A DNA stretch of 64,000 nt, taken from contig NW_026947496.1 of assembly GCF_034190915.1 (NCBI RefSeq), positions 29,198,001 to 29,262,000 of the forward strand. Reading direction: 5' to 3'. The notes beneath the pieces were generated by a model. It was not told the origin of the DNA. It was given only the letters and a program-made list of their open reading frames with translations, and did no database searches. This DNA comes from Cavia porcellus (Eukaryota; Chordata; Mammalia; Rodentia; Caviidae). Both the position numbers and the translations under genes were made by a program. This document shows, piece by piece, positions 1 to 15,160 of this stretch (positions within the stretch are counted from its first letter, which is position 1; each line of letters opens with the position of its first letter).

Positions 1-765
1 TTTCCATTGTTAAACCTTGGCTCCCCCTCCCCCACAAAAAAAAAAAAAAACACAATGGAAAGACTTTACGCAAATGAAGGATGCCAGAACTGCTTTCTCA
101 AAGGACACTTGGGAAAATGGAATAAACCAATCATAACGTTAAATTAGGTATACTTTTGGTTAGCACTGAGGAATTCTCAACATTTCAATGTTTGACAGCT
201 ATCGAGTCTGCTCTTCCCCAAACTGAATCACGCACTTTGCTAGCTGGTCTAACCGGAACAGGGAGAATGGCGCGCTTCTGTGACCCGCCACAAAGCGGAA
301 ACCAGGCAGACACCGCAGTTTTGCACTTAGAGGAATATGCACTAGGCTTTAGGTTGAAAAAAAGCTTTCAAAAGGCCCCAAGTCTACAGAGGAACATGAA
401 CATTTAAGGGAAAGATTTTTACTACAGAAAATATTTCTGTGAGCTGTGATGTAAGTAAGCACGATGTTTTCCAGGGTTCCCTAACAGTCTTTGCTCAACA
501 TAACACTAAAGGAATACAAGTTTTGAGAAAGGTGTCAGAAACTAAACCTGTATCAGTCGAATGAGGAGCATAAATATGGTGTGTCCAGAGTACATAGCCA
601 CTATTCATTCATTGCCATCTTCCCACAGGCATAATTGATTACAATTACGATGGAAATCAATGTCTAATTTTATAAAAGGCAAGCCAGACGTGCTTTAGGT
701 TTCTAAAGACGAAATACAGAATGGAGAAGGGACAAACTTGAAAAGAACGGGGGATTGAAAATAGT
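1..765. other. Upstream flank of the first H3 gene, no gene seen
   Basis: AT-rich sequence with an adenine run near position 40. Short open frames here show no family resemblance and no histone-type promoter or 3' stem-loop. A CCAAT motif near 127 lies too far from the H3 TATA box to assign. Confidence 0.5.
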
Positions 766-767
766 AA

Positions 768-878
768 CCAATGAAACTGCACGTTGGTAGGACGTTTTAA
801 AATAGACCAATCAGAGTCTGTATCGTCATAAGGAGGCAGTGTTATCATCCAGTCACTACGCCGTACATACTATAAATA
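768..878 (+). promoter_or_regulatory. H3C1 promoter: two CCAAT boxes and a TATA box
   Basis: CCAAT motifs lie at 768-772 and 807-811 (the latter as CCAATCAG) and TATAAATA at 871-878, about 60 nt before the H3 start codon. Paired CCAAT plus TATA is the usual proximal layout of S-phase histone promoters, where NF-Y is the known CCAAT factor. Which factors act here is inferred. Confidence 0.75.
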
Positions 879-903
879 TGAGCGACGCTTCTTTAGAGGG
901 TAG

Positions 904-1350
<447 letters not shown>

Positions 1351-1377
1351 TCGTATTCCCTGACGGTGTTAATCAAA

Positions 1378-1393
1378 GGCTCTTTTCAGAGCC
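1378..1393 (+). terminator. Histone 3' stem-loop of H3C1
   Basis: GGCTCTTTTCAGAGCC: a 6-bp stem with a UUUC loop, the SLBP binding site that replaces a poly(A) tail. A purine-rich AAAATGGCTG at 1410-1419 is a plausible histone downstream element for U7 snRNA pairing. Confidence 0.95.
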
Positions 1394-1419
1394 ACCCAAA
1401 TTTTCAAGTAAAATGGCTG

Positions 1420-1830
1420 TAAATTGCACTAGGTGGGTCATATTTTTATTTTACCATGAAAAACAATACATAACCCCCAACAACATGACGGGAATTTTCC
1501 CCCCTGAAACAGGTTATTGAACTGGAAGCTTGAGTTAGATTGGGGCGCGAGTCTCAAAAATTGTAACGATATAAAAGTCTGGCGTGGTTTAAAATGTAGG
1601 ACAACCTACAAAATCTGGCTTCTAAAAAGCTATTCAGTTTGTTTGATAGAAGTATTTCCTCGATCAAGATCGAGTTGTGATTGTGAAAGTGTTGAAAGTG
1701 CTTTTGGAATCATTAGCTTACATTTAAAATACTGTAAATCTAGTTCACTTCCAAGCTTTAATAATTGACAACCTCCCAACTGGCCTGCCCGGCCTGCGCT
1801 TTTCACTTCCTGGGTTTTGGAAGCGGGATT
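1420..1830. other. H3C1-H4C1 spacer
   Basis: AT-rich spacer with no supported gene or repeat. GC content rises sharply after about 1780, where the H4 promoter begins. Confidence 0.5.
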
Positions 1831-1832
1831 GA

Positions 1833-2298
<466 letters not shown>

Positions 2299-2335
2299 GG
2301 TTTCTGACTGCCTCAGCTTACTTATTCTAAACAAA

Positions 2336-2351
2336 GGCCCTTTTCAGGGCC
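2336..2351 (+). terminator. Histone 3' stem-loop of H4C1
   Basis: GGCCCTTTTCAGGGCC, a perfect 6-bp stem with UUUC loop, 38 nt after the stop. A purine-rich AAAAAGACCTG at 2364-2374 is the probable U7-pairing downstream element. Confidence 0.95.
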
Positions 2352-2374
2352 GCCCACCTGCTCAAAAAGACCTG

Positions 2375-5300
2375 TAGTACTATAGAGCCAAAGAGCTCCA
2401 GGCATTGTGAAATGTAGGTCCTGACTGTGCAGATGAGAGTAATACTTTTTACAGCTACCTTAGCCAAGTGAATATTTACCCAGCACATGCTCCCCTTATC
2501 TAAGAGTACAAAGATACTAAAACGTTAAAATGAAAACCTTTTAAAGACTGTCCCTTATCAATTTGGTGAACAAAGAAAGGCACTGGCGTAACAGCGAGCT
2601 CATTTCTCAGCCAATCAGAACCGATGACTTAATATCCCTAGAGACTAGTAACTACGAAGGGGGATGGGAGAATAATGGGCTATGTTGAGAATTAAGGAGT
2701 GAAATATGAAGAAAACTAAATTTCACTCAGTTATGTTCCAAAAACATTAACCAGCAGTACGATGATTTCTTTCAATGAAATGGAAACCAAATTCAGACTG
2801 CCAGAACAGCCGCCTGGATGGAAGGAAATGAAAACCTGGTTTAGTGAAAGGGGATGCCTGCTTCTCCCCATGTATGATCAGAGCCCTAAGGAATTCAGAT
2901 ACACACTTTTACTTCCCAGTGCAGTGGAAATTAGACAATATCCTAAAATTAGTTATGATGGTTGTACAATTAGAAAATACAAATTCATTGAATTGTTCAC
3001 TTAAAGTGAGTGAATTTTATGTTGTGTAAACTATCTTAATACTGTATATAGAGATACATGCAGACAGGGAAGCAGATGATTAATAAGGAGAGGCTCTGTT
3101 AATGTGTGGGTGCTAGAAGTACTGTATAGACATTAGTCACTATAGCGCAAAATTCTAAAGGATCTAACAGTTATGTAATCAAGTTATATATATATATATA
3201 TATATCAGGTTTCAGAACTCTGAGGCAAGAATGTAAACTTACTTGAAGGCTATTGGAGAAACATCTTACTCTTATCTGAAGAGATACTCAAATGCTTCTG
3301 GATTGTTTTTTGGAGGGGGAGGGGACCAGTCTTTATACAGTTCAGGCTGGCTTTGAGCTCTCTGTAGGGAAGGCTGGTCTCAAACTCATAAAAGATCCTC
3401 CTATCTCAGCCTGCTGGATGCCAAGATTACAGGTGTGTACCACCACGCCCTGCCTCTCATCTTTATAAGTGGCTGAGTTTAGCATCAGTATGCTTGCCTT
3501 TGGGAGGGTGTCTGTCCTTGGTTCTCCCATCTTGTTTTCCAGCTGGCAATGGTTATGTAAGATTTGTTAGGCAATGATGAAAGTACCCAATTTGGCTTAA
3601 TGTAAAACTGACAGTGGAATTCAACAACTACATCCTAGATAATTTCAATAATTCTGGAGTCAGACAATCAGAAATGAGTCTGCCTGGGAAAACTTATGTT
3701 CTCTTTTTTGGCGTTCCTTTAAGAGATATTCAATGTCTCCTCCAATATACCAGTGAGCAAATGAGAATTACATGTGCTCATACCCCGAGTCAATGCAAAG
3801 AGACAGATACACAGCTTTCCTATTGGGGGAGACATGTATTTACAGCTGGCTTCTGTTATTCTGTACCTGATATTCCTACAGTGTATCAGATCAGTGCTGA
3901 TAGCACTATAGTCATCTTAGTCTTATTGCCACCGTGGGTGGAAACTTCTGAGCCTTCTTCAATCCTTTTTGATTGATTTACAGTCCTTGCCCACCCCTCA
4001 AATCTAAAGCCAAATGCTCAGTTGTGGCCCCACTGCTGTAGGCCTTGGAGGCAGCCTTGGAGATTTGTTTAAAAGACCTTATGCGCATGCATTTATCAAA
4101 CTTGCAAAGACTGTTTTAGACTGTTCTCTGTGTTACAAAAAACCAAATTCTCATATTCAACGAATAGTCTAGATGAGGAAGACAGAATCATAAACAAAAT
4201 TTAAGAATGTATTCTAGATGAAATAGCACATATGTGTGCTACCTACAAAAATTAGCAAAACAAGGTATTATTTTACAAGTTAGGCCAAGGTGAGTCTGTT
4301 TAATGAGATGAATATTTGATCTGAGGCCTGAAAGAAATGAAGTACAAAGACAAGCGGATATTTGGTATAAAACATGTCCAGGAAAAAAAATGTATAAGAA
4401 ATCTCTGACTCTGACGTTTTGTTCCACTCTAAAAATTGTGAAATCAGCAAATAATAAATAATGCACTAGAGAATGAGGTCAAAGAATAAACCAGGAGCCA
4501 GATCTGGTATGACTTTGGTTGGCTAGAACTTTCCAGTTTTTAGTAATCATTGGAACCACTATGAACCACTAGGACACAGGCACTGAGTGATCACCATGTT
4601 TTTGGGCTGTATTAACTGGTCGTTAGCTTATTATGAAGACAGTGAAAATCACTGGAAATATTCTGAAGAGAAGAGATGAGTATTTTTCACGAAGCCAGAA
4701 ATATTCTTGCTGTTAGCTACCACAAAAACTAGGAGGGTGGCATCAAAGGAGAAGCAAAATGATTAGTTAGAAATCATTGGACTCGATCATACAAAAGGTG
4801 ATGTGACTTCACCAAGAGAAATAGCAGCATAAGGACTGAAATGTAGATTTGGAGCACAGTCTACCAGGACTATTGGATGGAAGTTGTAAGCAAACTGGAT
4901 AAACCAGGACTCAGGTTTCTGGCTGAGCTGCTGGAAGAATGAAATTCCATCAACTGAAATGGAGAATATTTAAGAAGCAAAACTTTGATTTACATGTTAA
5001 GCTATTTTGCACAAAACTGTCATATTCATTAGATATGAGCAGCTACATTAGATATACAACTGGATGTCTGGTCATTAACAAATGAGGTAAACAGTATTTT
5101 AAAAAAATATTTCTTGGTGAAGGTGTCATGCAGTGGAAAATTTATATAATCTATAATTAAGGATACTTTAAAAAATAAAAAGAACAAAAAAAGTAGCCTT
5201 TAGCATGAGAAATAGCTGCACTGCCACCATAGACCAGCCTAGCTGCAAACTGCGATGGAACTGCACTATAAATTTTCATAGAACACAGAAAAATAGAAAA

Positions 5301-5686
5301 TGAAATTGGACGCCAGTGCCAAGACTGATGTTTCAACGCATTTCGTTAGAGTACTTGAAATAGCACAATTTATCTCCAGTATCCAATGGATTTTAAAATC
5401 CACAGCAAAGTATACTCAAATGAAAAGTTAAAAGACAGAAGCCCAAAGAAAACAAGGTACAGACGTCGCTTTATCTGTATATGGCGCTGGGACTTACCCT
5501 CCAGGTTACAGTAAGTGAACACAGCCCAGACCTCTCACTTCCCTCTTAATAACTGGACCTCATCTCTGGAGCCCCGCGGTTAAGTGAAAACGCGCTTAAA
5601 AGACCTAGCTCAAAACTTGCTCTGACAAAGGGTGACACACTCCCATCTTCTACTGTGTCAGTACTCTTTTTTGTGAGATAGTGGGC
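2375..5686. other. Spacer between the two H4 genes
   Basis: About 3.3 kb without a supported gene. It holds a B1-type SINE, a TA dinucleotide run at about 3186-3207 and AT-rich unique-looking sequence. The longest open frame (3614-3976) has no recognisable domain or promoter context and is not called. Confidence 0.5.
3306..3454 (-). repeat. B1-type SINE
   Basis: Reversed 7SL-derived signature: 'ttcaggctggctttgagctc', 'gatcctcctatctcagcctg' and 'ccaagattacaggtgtg'. The poly(A) end is at the low-coordinate side, so the element lies on the minus strand. It is considerably diverged. Confidence 0.8.
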
Positions 5687-5702
5687 GGCCCTGAAAAGGG
5701 CC
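5687..5702 (-). terminator. Histone 3' stem-loop of H4C2
   Basis: The reverse strand reads GGCCCTTTTCAGGGCC, identical to the stem-loop of the other H4 gene. A minus-strand AAAAAAGAGTAC at about 5663-5674 is a good downstream-element candidate. Confidence 0.95.
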
Positions 5703-5727
5703 TTTTTTGGAATGCAAAAAGCGCAGC

Positions 5728-6181
<454 letters not shown>

Positions 6182-9100
6182 TTCTTTGGCCCAGGAACCT
6201 GAAGAAGCCTCTGCGAGCAAGCAGGGTAACTACATTGTTTTTAATTCCTGATTTTTCTTCCTTTGACTACACTGCTGTTTTAACTTGTCTTATTATTGAC
6301 TAAGAATTTTGCTAAGTGATTCAATTTTAAATGACAAAACACTCGAGGAGTTAAAAATGTACCATTCTGTCTTATTGGTGACATAGACAGGTTAAAAGCA
6401 TCATTAAAAAAACAGGTGTAAAAACATTGAAATTCTGATGTGAATGACATCCTCCTTATATTATGAAAAGAGAAGAGCAAGAAACATAAAAGGACAGAAA
6501 TTGAGGCTGAGAGAATTCCTTGCAAATGATCTAACTTGCTAAACTATCCCTTCTTTGTCACAAAGCCACCTTACCTTGTCACATTTTGTTTGCTACTATT
6601 GATCCAATTCAATTGATCCCAATTCAGCCTTAAGTGAGAACTGCTATTTCCTCTAAGTCACCATTTGGAGTTTGGTACCACATAATACTTACATTCAAAA
6701 AGTTACTTACATTAAATACTTACAATTTAAAAGTACTTACATTAAAAAGTTATGCCTTTATGTAGTTGGCCTATTTTTTTAATTCCCAGTTCAACCTGGA
6801 CTCTAATAGGATGAAGTTGAAGTTTTTCCATCCTTATGGATCAGACTTTCTCATGCAGGAGGAACTCATGACCTTGGAACACTACCATTGCCTTCCTTCA
6901 TTTGTGACACCAGGGTAATAATAATAATAATAATAACCTTCTGTGGGAATTGGGATTAGGTAAATGTAAACAAAATGGAACAGAGAACACAAAGCAGAGG
7001 CAAGATAAATATGGCTATTTTTAGATGTTATTAATTTTAAAGTGTACCTAGAATTGGGAAACTGCTTTAATTTCGTTTTACAATTTTTACTTCCTGAACA
7101 GGGTCACTAGCAACTAATAAGTACACAGATCTTTATCAGTGAATGATAAAGAACGAGATATTGACAGTTTGTCTTATATATGAGATATTTAAAATGATTA
7201 TCCAAAAATATTTCTTTTTCTCTTTCCCAAGGTATTCAGATGCATTCAGCATTCCTGTAGCCAAGACTGGAATGAAATTCACATTTCCAAATCTCTGTGT
7301 AAACTTTTACTGTTGTGTTGTAGGTCTCTAACACTTGTTAATTAGTAGACCACTTCTGGAAAAACTGTAAGGGCTAATAAATTTTTAAATCTGAACAATC
7401 ACAGAATTTTTAATCTGTGATTGTTCAGATTTAAAATTTTAATAATAAATCACAGAATTTATTTCTCTTCTCAGAAAGTTTTACTGTTTTCATACAGGGC
7501 TCACCAATAAAAACTGACCATAAACTCCAGGAAAATTGGCTATAAATTTCAGCCTGTGGTGTAGCATTACTTTGTAGTGTAGTGACTTTCTGGAGAAGAA
7601 AAACTATGTTTTACCTAAGCCATTGCAACAAGCTACATTTGAAACATACAGCGTAAGACTTTACTTCCATCCTTTCGGAGTCTGGAGCTACCCAGATTAA
7701 TTCATTTCACATAAAACAGATTAAAAATATAGAAAGGAGGCAAATATGTCATAAATTTTATGGACAGGAGAGCTTTCTGAAGCTCTCTAAAACCCAAAGA
7801 AATGGTAAAGCTTGTTTCTATATTAAGATGAACAAAAGCAGTTATAAAATGAACTATAAAGAAGCAGAAGGCATTATATTAATAATGTCTACACAATTCT
7901 TGCAGTTATTAATTCTTGCTGTGTGTGTGCAGAATCATTGATTTCTCTCTTCTGTAGAATATTTCTTTTCTTTCAGTAAAATGATGATGTCTTTCATAAG
8001 AAAATGTTTTCTTTTTTAAGAAGAAAAGAGCCTGTTCGAATGGACCCTTTAATTCTACTATATCTCAAGCGTTGTTTACTCAAAATAATCCTTATGCATT
8101 AGTTGCAATTTGGGGGTAGCATTTCTGCCTGCCCATCTTACTGTCCAAGTACAAAGTACAGGTGCCTAGTGCAATGACGTTAAAAGTCTGGCAATGCCAT
8201 TCATGTAAAATGGTTGGTGATTTTTTTCATAAATGTGGATTTTTTTTTCATTCTTTGATTTATAAAATCATATAGAAATTTTGCTCTTGAACAGATTAAT
8301 TTCTTAACATAGGTGAAAGCAGAATCAATGCAAGTAAGACATAATGAAAGTTCAGAAGCCAAAATTTAGATGTCAAATTTTTTAAACCCTAGGATATAAT
8401 ATATAGCTAATAATAATTAATAATTGTATTACTCTGTGTCCTCAAACCTTAATACAATCTTCTAAATGTTACCTTTTTTCTGATGGAGAAATTGATTTCT
8501 CTTGGGTGACAAAGTACGTCATAGTATGACTGAGATATGATCATGAACAAACTACCAGAGATGCTATTTCTTTCCAGCTCCTAATATTCCTGTAGTTATT
8601 CTTGCAGAGTCATGAATTCTAGTGGTAACCTTTTATTAATTTACTTAAACCATTCTGTTCTATTGAGGCTCCATATAAATGAAGACTGAAAAAAAAAATC
8701 TATGTTACACATTTGCAAAGGAAAAGAGCATAGCCAACAGTAGCCAGGATGAGCCACTACTGCCCGGTTGACCCTAGGACATTAGTGGGAATTTTTGCAA
8801 TGTTTCTTTCAAACCATTTACTTAAAACTTTTTCTCTACAGACAAAAAGACAAAGCCACAGAGAGATACAGACACAGAGACAGAGACACAGAATTAGTTG
8901 AATTACTTAAGAAATTTGTAAAAAATATCAAGCACTGTACATTAGATCCACACAGCTATAGTCAGAATAATAAGTACTTGCTCTTCAGCAGGGGCACAGA
9001 GCTGCACAGTGGCTTTAGACCGGACAAGCATGCAATTCATAGTTGTGTCAGGGTGGCAGTTGTCTGGCACACAGAATAGAATAGTCCCCTACAGATCACC

Positions 9101-9440
9101 TTTATTCCAGAACTTAAAACATGTTTTAACAAAACTAAAATCACAGTAAAACTTGGGTAACTAGATTTTCCAGGCGCAAATTACTTGCGTTGCACTCAAA
9201 GATAGAGTTGTCCTAGTTGACTTTCACCATCAGCAATGTGATCAGGCTGCAGGTGGCGAGCCACGGGGCGCCATATTACGTAATGGTTATAAGTACAAAT
9301 TGTACAGAATACATATGAAAACCCCAGATCTCCAACTACCATTTCAGCTAATGTAAAAAGGTTACACTTGCAAAAAAAAAATTATTTCTGAGTAAGTGCT
9401 AGTATCACCCTGCAGAGCTCGGTCCTGTTTTACAGCTACT
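6182..9440. other. H4C2-H3C2 spacer
   Basis: AT-rich spacer of about 3.3 kb with a short AAT trinucleotide run (6917-6937) and a strong hairpin at 7383-7436 (separate entry). No coding sequence is supported. Confidence 0.5.
7383..7436. repeat. Perfect 23-bp inverted repeat with 8-nt loop
   Basis: The left arm (7383-7405) and right arm (7414-7436) are perfect reverse complements, separated by 8 nt. Both arms contain CTGAACAATCACAGA or its complement. Beyond the arms the pairing breaks at one base and then resumes weakly. Its origin is unknown; a short palindromic DNA-transposon remnant is possible. Confidence 0.9.
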
Positions 9441-9459
9441 TTCCTTGAAACAATTGGGT

Positions 9460-9475
9460 GGCTCTTAAAAGAGCC
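9460..9475 (-). terminator. Histone 3' stem-loop of H3C2 (UUUA loop)
   Basis: The reverse strand reads GGCTCTTTTAAGAGCC: a 6-bp stem with UUUA instead of UUUC in the loop. The minus-strand purine-rich GGAAAGTAGCTGT at 9432-9444 is the likely U7 pairing site. Confidence 0.93.
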
Positions 9476-9500
9476 TTTGGGTCAGAGTGTAACTCGCTAT

Positions 9501-10037
<537 letters not shown>

Positions 10038-10690
10038 TCCGCCTTCTTGCTCTCGTTCACAAATTAAAAACTGCATTGAGTTTGATGAACCAATACAAGA
10101 TCTTGTTTTCACGGCGGCTAATTTGACGTCATCACATTTATTTTGGGGTTTCTATGGCGACTGAACAAAAATCCAGCACGGCAAAATTCTGACCTCTAAA
10201 TTTAAAGGAAAGCACACAAAGGAACGTATAAACCTCTAACAGATTTTCTAATAGCAGATATGGCAATTGGAGAAATCTGCATTTGGCACTTTTTTTCCCC
10301 ACACTGCTGGGTAAGTATCGTGAGCAATTGTGGAAACGTTAATACTTTTATAAGGGAAATGTGTGCGTAATTTACTTTAAAGTATTTTTGTGAACTTAAA
10401 CCTAAGTGAAACGTTAATATTTTAAATGACCTAAAATGCCTTGAGGCTTTTTGCCTATGACTTGTTTTTCCTGATCCTAACTGCTGCGCCACTGCTTAAA
10501 CTTAAATAACTGCTCTTACTCCAGTAATATTCTTTCGCTTTCTCGGCTCAACTGAAAACTTTACAAACCCAAGAAGAGTTGACCGCTGAACTGCATTTAA
10601 CAGAAACAGACTTAATTCCTTTCTACCTCGAGTTATAACGTGGAATGGTTAAGTTCAAGCATCACAGCTAATCTAATAGAAAATGGTTAT
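10038..10690. other. H3C2-H2AC4 spacer
   Basis: A further CCAAT motif occurs near 10090, then AT-rich sequence. No repeat or gene is recognised; the 96-codon minus-strand open frame (10202-10492) has no support. Confidence 0.5.
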
Positions 10691-10691
10691 T

Positions 10692-10707
10692 GGCTCTGAA
10701 AAGAGCC
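10692..10707 (-). terminator. Histone 3' stem-loop of H2AC4
   Basis: The reverse strand reads GGCTCTTTTCAGAGCC with a UUUC loop. It lies about 56 nt after the stop, somewhat further than in the other genes of the cluster. The downstream element is weak (TTAGCTGTGA on the minus strand near 10664). Confidence 0.94.
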
Positions 10708-10763
10708 TTTGATTTGTTATTAGGATGATTTGTCACTCATGGAATATAAGCAGCATGAACTTA

Positions 10764-11336
<573 letters not shown>

Positions 11337-11856
11337 ATACTCCTTTCTTCTGATAAGGTTTGTGTTAGCCAATTAGAAACATCTGAGGAGCAATTCTTTG
11401 AATACCAATAATAACTAGGTCAATTTGATATTCTCAAAACTTTTAAAAACGAGCTGACGTATGTATGTTCCTAGACTTTTAGCCACTTGTCCTTTTCAAG
11501 ATAGCGACTAGGATTTTAGAAATAAATTTAAGACTATATCTGAGTAGATAACTTTTAGCACACACTTCCAGCATTGTTTTAACTTTTAAATGTCACCATG
11601 CAAGAGTGGAAGGCAGAGAATTCACTCAGTCACATTAAGAACGTATAATCAATTGAGTGATGGATGGAAACAAAAATCTTCCATTCATTCATATCAATTT
11701 GAGCCAACCAAATCAATAAGCATGTGACATCTGCTACTTGTTCAGTAACTTAATCCTATTAGCAAAAACCTTAAAATCAAATTGTTCTTTTGAAAGATTA
11801 GAAACAGAAAAATTAATAGATTTTTACCTTTCAAAGTGTTGTGAAAGAGAGGTGTT

Positions 11857-11989
11857 GGGGCTGGGGATTTAGCTCAGTGGCATAAATACCTGCCTTGCAA
11901 GCAGGCCGTAGTGAGTTCGATCCGCGGTACTGATAAAAATGAAAAAAGACAAAAAAAAAAAAAAAAAAAAGAAAGAAAGAAAGAAAAAA
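11857..11989 (+). mobile_element. ID-type SINE with target-site duplication
   Basis: The tRNA-Ala-like head starts GGGGCTGGGGATTTAGCTC, followed by GAGTTCGATCC and a long A-rich tail. GAAAGAGAGGTGTT at 11843-11856 and GAAAGGGAGGTGTT at 11990-12003 flank it, a 14-bp target duplication with one mismatch. Confidence 0.9.
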
Positions 11990-12411
11990 GAAAGGGAGGT
12001 GTTAGAGAGGGTAATATTGGAAATTGTTTCATACAACTAAGAGAAAAGGAGTAACAACTCCAACCACAAAGACAGTGAAAGCAGTTCAGTATGAAGTCTA
12101 CTGGTTTGCATATGAATTTTGTTTTCTCAACAAGCCACAAAAATATAATGTGAGTTGAACACACTTTTGAAAACAAAATTGCTGGCACTGAGGCTTCATC
12201 ATGCAGAGGTAAATGTTTTTCCTGTATTTTTATTAGTTGACTGGGCTCTGTAATAGTACTGTTGCCATAACCCACACCTGAGATGTTGTCTATAGCAGAG
12301 CTAGTGGGAAACTGATAATGTATTCTCCCAAAGTGATCTCCCAAATTAGTGAGTTTAGATAACCAAAAACAAGTAAACTAGAGGGCTTATCAGGCTTGAT
12401 TATAATTTTAT

Positions 12412-12502
12412 TTATGTATTTATTTATTCTTAGTACTGGAATCTAACTCAGGATTTTGAACTTGCCAGACAGGTGCAGCGCCACTGAGCTAAATTACTGG
12501 GA
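12412..12502 (-). repeat. Old ID-type SINE fragment
   Basis: The reversed tRNA-type portion 'tagtactggaatctaactc' and 'cgccactgagctaaattac' is visible in a diverged state. Confidence 0.65.
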
Positions 12503-13706
12503 ATGCTTTATTTTCTGATAATAGTTTCTCATTTTGTGCAAACATTGTAATTCCCTGGTTTTACCAGTGTTGGGTGATGGGTCTTTTAAAAATAGCACCA
12601 AGGATAGAGAAAACATCATGTCACAAACCACATGCCATAGGCTTGGGGGTTTTATCTTGTCTCAGCCTTTATAATGGCACAGTCCCACTATGGGGTCCCC
12701 TCTCAGCCACTACCTGTACGTCAAACATGTGGAATTTAAAAACAAGGCCTGCAAATCTAGAATCACAAGAAATCAAAGAAAACTACAGGACTCCAGAGAT
12801 AGTAGTCCAATCTCCTTGAGGAAGGGAATAGGTGAAGGTTAGGGTGAGTAAACAAAGGAGGTGATGCTTCTCTCATTCAAATGTATAATTCCAAGTATGT
12901 GAGTTTCTGATCTTCAACACAGCACTTCACGACAATGATCACTAGTCTCAAGCAGCTATTAAGAATTTGAAGCAAGGTTCATCCAAACTAAGATGTCTTA
13001 AATATGAAAAACTATATTCAAAAGATATAAAATGTATCACTTATAATTATCTTTATTGATTGTATTTGTTATAGTAATATAACTACTAGAAAACTTCACA
13101 TATTTATTACTACTGAGCAATTTATTACTACTGGATATAGAGACTCCACGAATATTCCAAATATATACTGTAGGAGGTGACCACAATGTAGAGACACAAA
13201 AATTTGTTTCATAAGGGGAAAGTAAAAGCTTTTGAAAGCCTAGATTTCAGTGTATGTGTCAATATTAGACTCTGTCACTCATGGGACATTACAAAACTAG
13301 AATCAAGAATATTTTTTAATGTCTTGATTATTTGCTTAGGGTCATTTGTTTACCTTAGAACACTGGTTTAAATATGCATCCCATCTTTTGAAAAAGTTAA
13401 TGACGGTAACAAATCTTAAAAGAAACCTCTAATGGTTGTTTTCCAGATCTGTAAATTGCATTTATCTAACAGAAGTTCTAAGCCAGTTCAGATACTTCCA
13501 GTACTTCAAAAACTACTTTTAAAGAGCAAAAAGAAACGATTATACCACTGAATATAAAAACTGTGGAAATAGTAGCTGGAGATCTACTGTACTCCTAGAT
13601 TATCACATTAAAGCAACATATAATCATTTCAAAAGCATAACATTTGAAACAAAGTAGACCCCACAATTCTCTGTAATCTTTCTGCTAAACACAGTTAAAG
13701 GTCACT

Positions 13707-13817
13707 GCCAAGCATGGTGGTATAGAGCTCTAATGCCAACACTTGGGAAGCTGAAGCAGAATGATCGCCATACATTTGAGGCCAGCCTTAGGTACATAAT
13801 GAGACTCTGCTGCATAT

Positions 13818-13858
<41 letters not shown>
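13707..13858 (+). repeat. B1-type SINE with CA microsatellite tail
   Basis: B1 signature 'ccaagcatggtggtata', 'gaagctgaagcagaatgatc' and 'gaggccagcctt', followed by (CA)n at 13821-13858 in the position of the A-rich tail. Confidence 0.8.
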
Positions 13859-13864
<6 letters not shown>

Positions 13865-15065
13865 GAGCTGCTATTGCATATAAGAAAACCACAAGGCATG
13901 AAAGATGGAGAGCAGATAGGCTGACTCTCAAGCTGAAGGTCTCAGAAGCAATTCAATGCTGTACTAATGGGTTTGCTTTTCATCTCATATAATTTACACT
14001 ATATCAAAATACTTAAACATGTCATTCAAGTTCAATTATAAGAAAATGTGGTGTTGAGAAAAAGTATTTGAAGAAAACTGACTGAAATTTTCATAAATTT
14101 AACAATAGACTTCAAGAACCTAAATGACCCTCAAATAAAATAAACCTAAAGAAGCCCTCAAATAAAAGAAACCTAAATGCAAACAGTTGGTAATAAAATT
14201 TGTAGAAGCTAAAGACAAAAATAGTGCATGCTAGGCAAGCTCCCATTAAGCTACATGTCCAACACCCAAAGCCAATAGCTTATGGCAGCAAAAAGGAAGA
14301 ATAGAACCTTCCCTGTAAGGGAAAAGTCAACTCTGATTTCAGTAGATTTTGAATCAGAAACTATGTAAGGAATAGAAAGTGACATAGCATTTTTCACGAG
14401 CTAAAAGAAAAGAATTGGAACTATGAACTGTGAATTCTTTATTTTTGAGAAATTAACAGGAAAATAAAAGCATTTTTAAATGAAAGAAAAATAGAATTTG
14501 TTGATAGCATAACTATTCATAGGACAAGATGTCAGAAAGAAATTATCGAGATTTTAGGAACATCATCTAACAGATAATAGTTTCTTTGATTGTTTTGTTG
14601 ATTGGTTGCTTTGGTTTAGTTTTAGCTTTTTGAGACAGGGCTTATTTGGTAGTATAGCTTTACAGCTGAAGTTCCTAACATAGCTGATAAATCTAAGAAA
14701 AGAGCAAAATTTGTTTAACATAACATTTACGTAACAATATAGACTTCACATCCAAAAAACAAGGAAACCCAGGTATGCTTAGGGTAAGTTTGGTGAAGAA
14801 GTACATAGCTGTGACCTGTAGAAAACAAAAGAGTATGATCAAAGGATTATGTGGTAACACAACATAGGACTTACAAAAGCTTGTGAATTCATTCTTTGTT
14901 AGGGCTCTATGTCTTTAAGCTCCTTACTCCAGTTATTAGGTGATCACCTACTTCAACAGAGGAATTATATAAGTTAGTCTCATTTGGAGTACCTTCTCCC
15001 GAAAGCCATCAATGTATGTATTTGAAATTACTACTTGAACTGGTTGTTATTTTTAAAATAGGTCA

Positions 15066-15160
15066 GGGGCTGGGGATTTAGTTCAGCAGTATAAGTTCTG
15101 TCTTGCAAGCACTTAGTCGTGAGTTTGATCCCTGGTACCGAAATAAAATAAAAAAGGCAG
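15066..15160 (+). mobile_element. ID-type SINE
   Basis: GGGGCTGGGGATTTAGTTC head, GAGTTTGATCCCTGGTACCG body and an A-rich tail. No convincing target duplication. Confidence 0.85.

Noticed and set aside
3614..3976. 120-codon plus-strand frame in the H4-H4 spacer
   Set aside because: No recognisable domain, no nearby promoter elements and AT-rich codon use unlike real genes here.
11857..11940. tRNA-Ala-like sequences at the heads of ID elements (also at 15066, 40774 and others)
   Set aside because: They carry internal promoter-like boxes, but end in A-rich tails, are flanked by target duplications and do not fold into a complete tRNA; they are SINEs.
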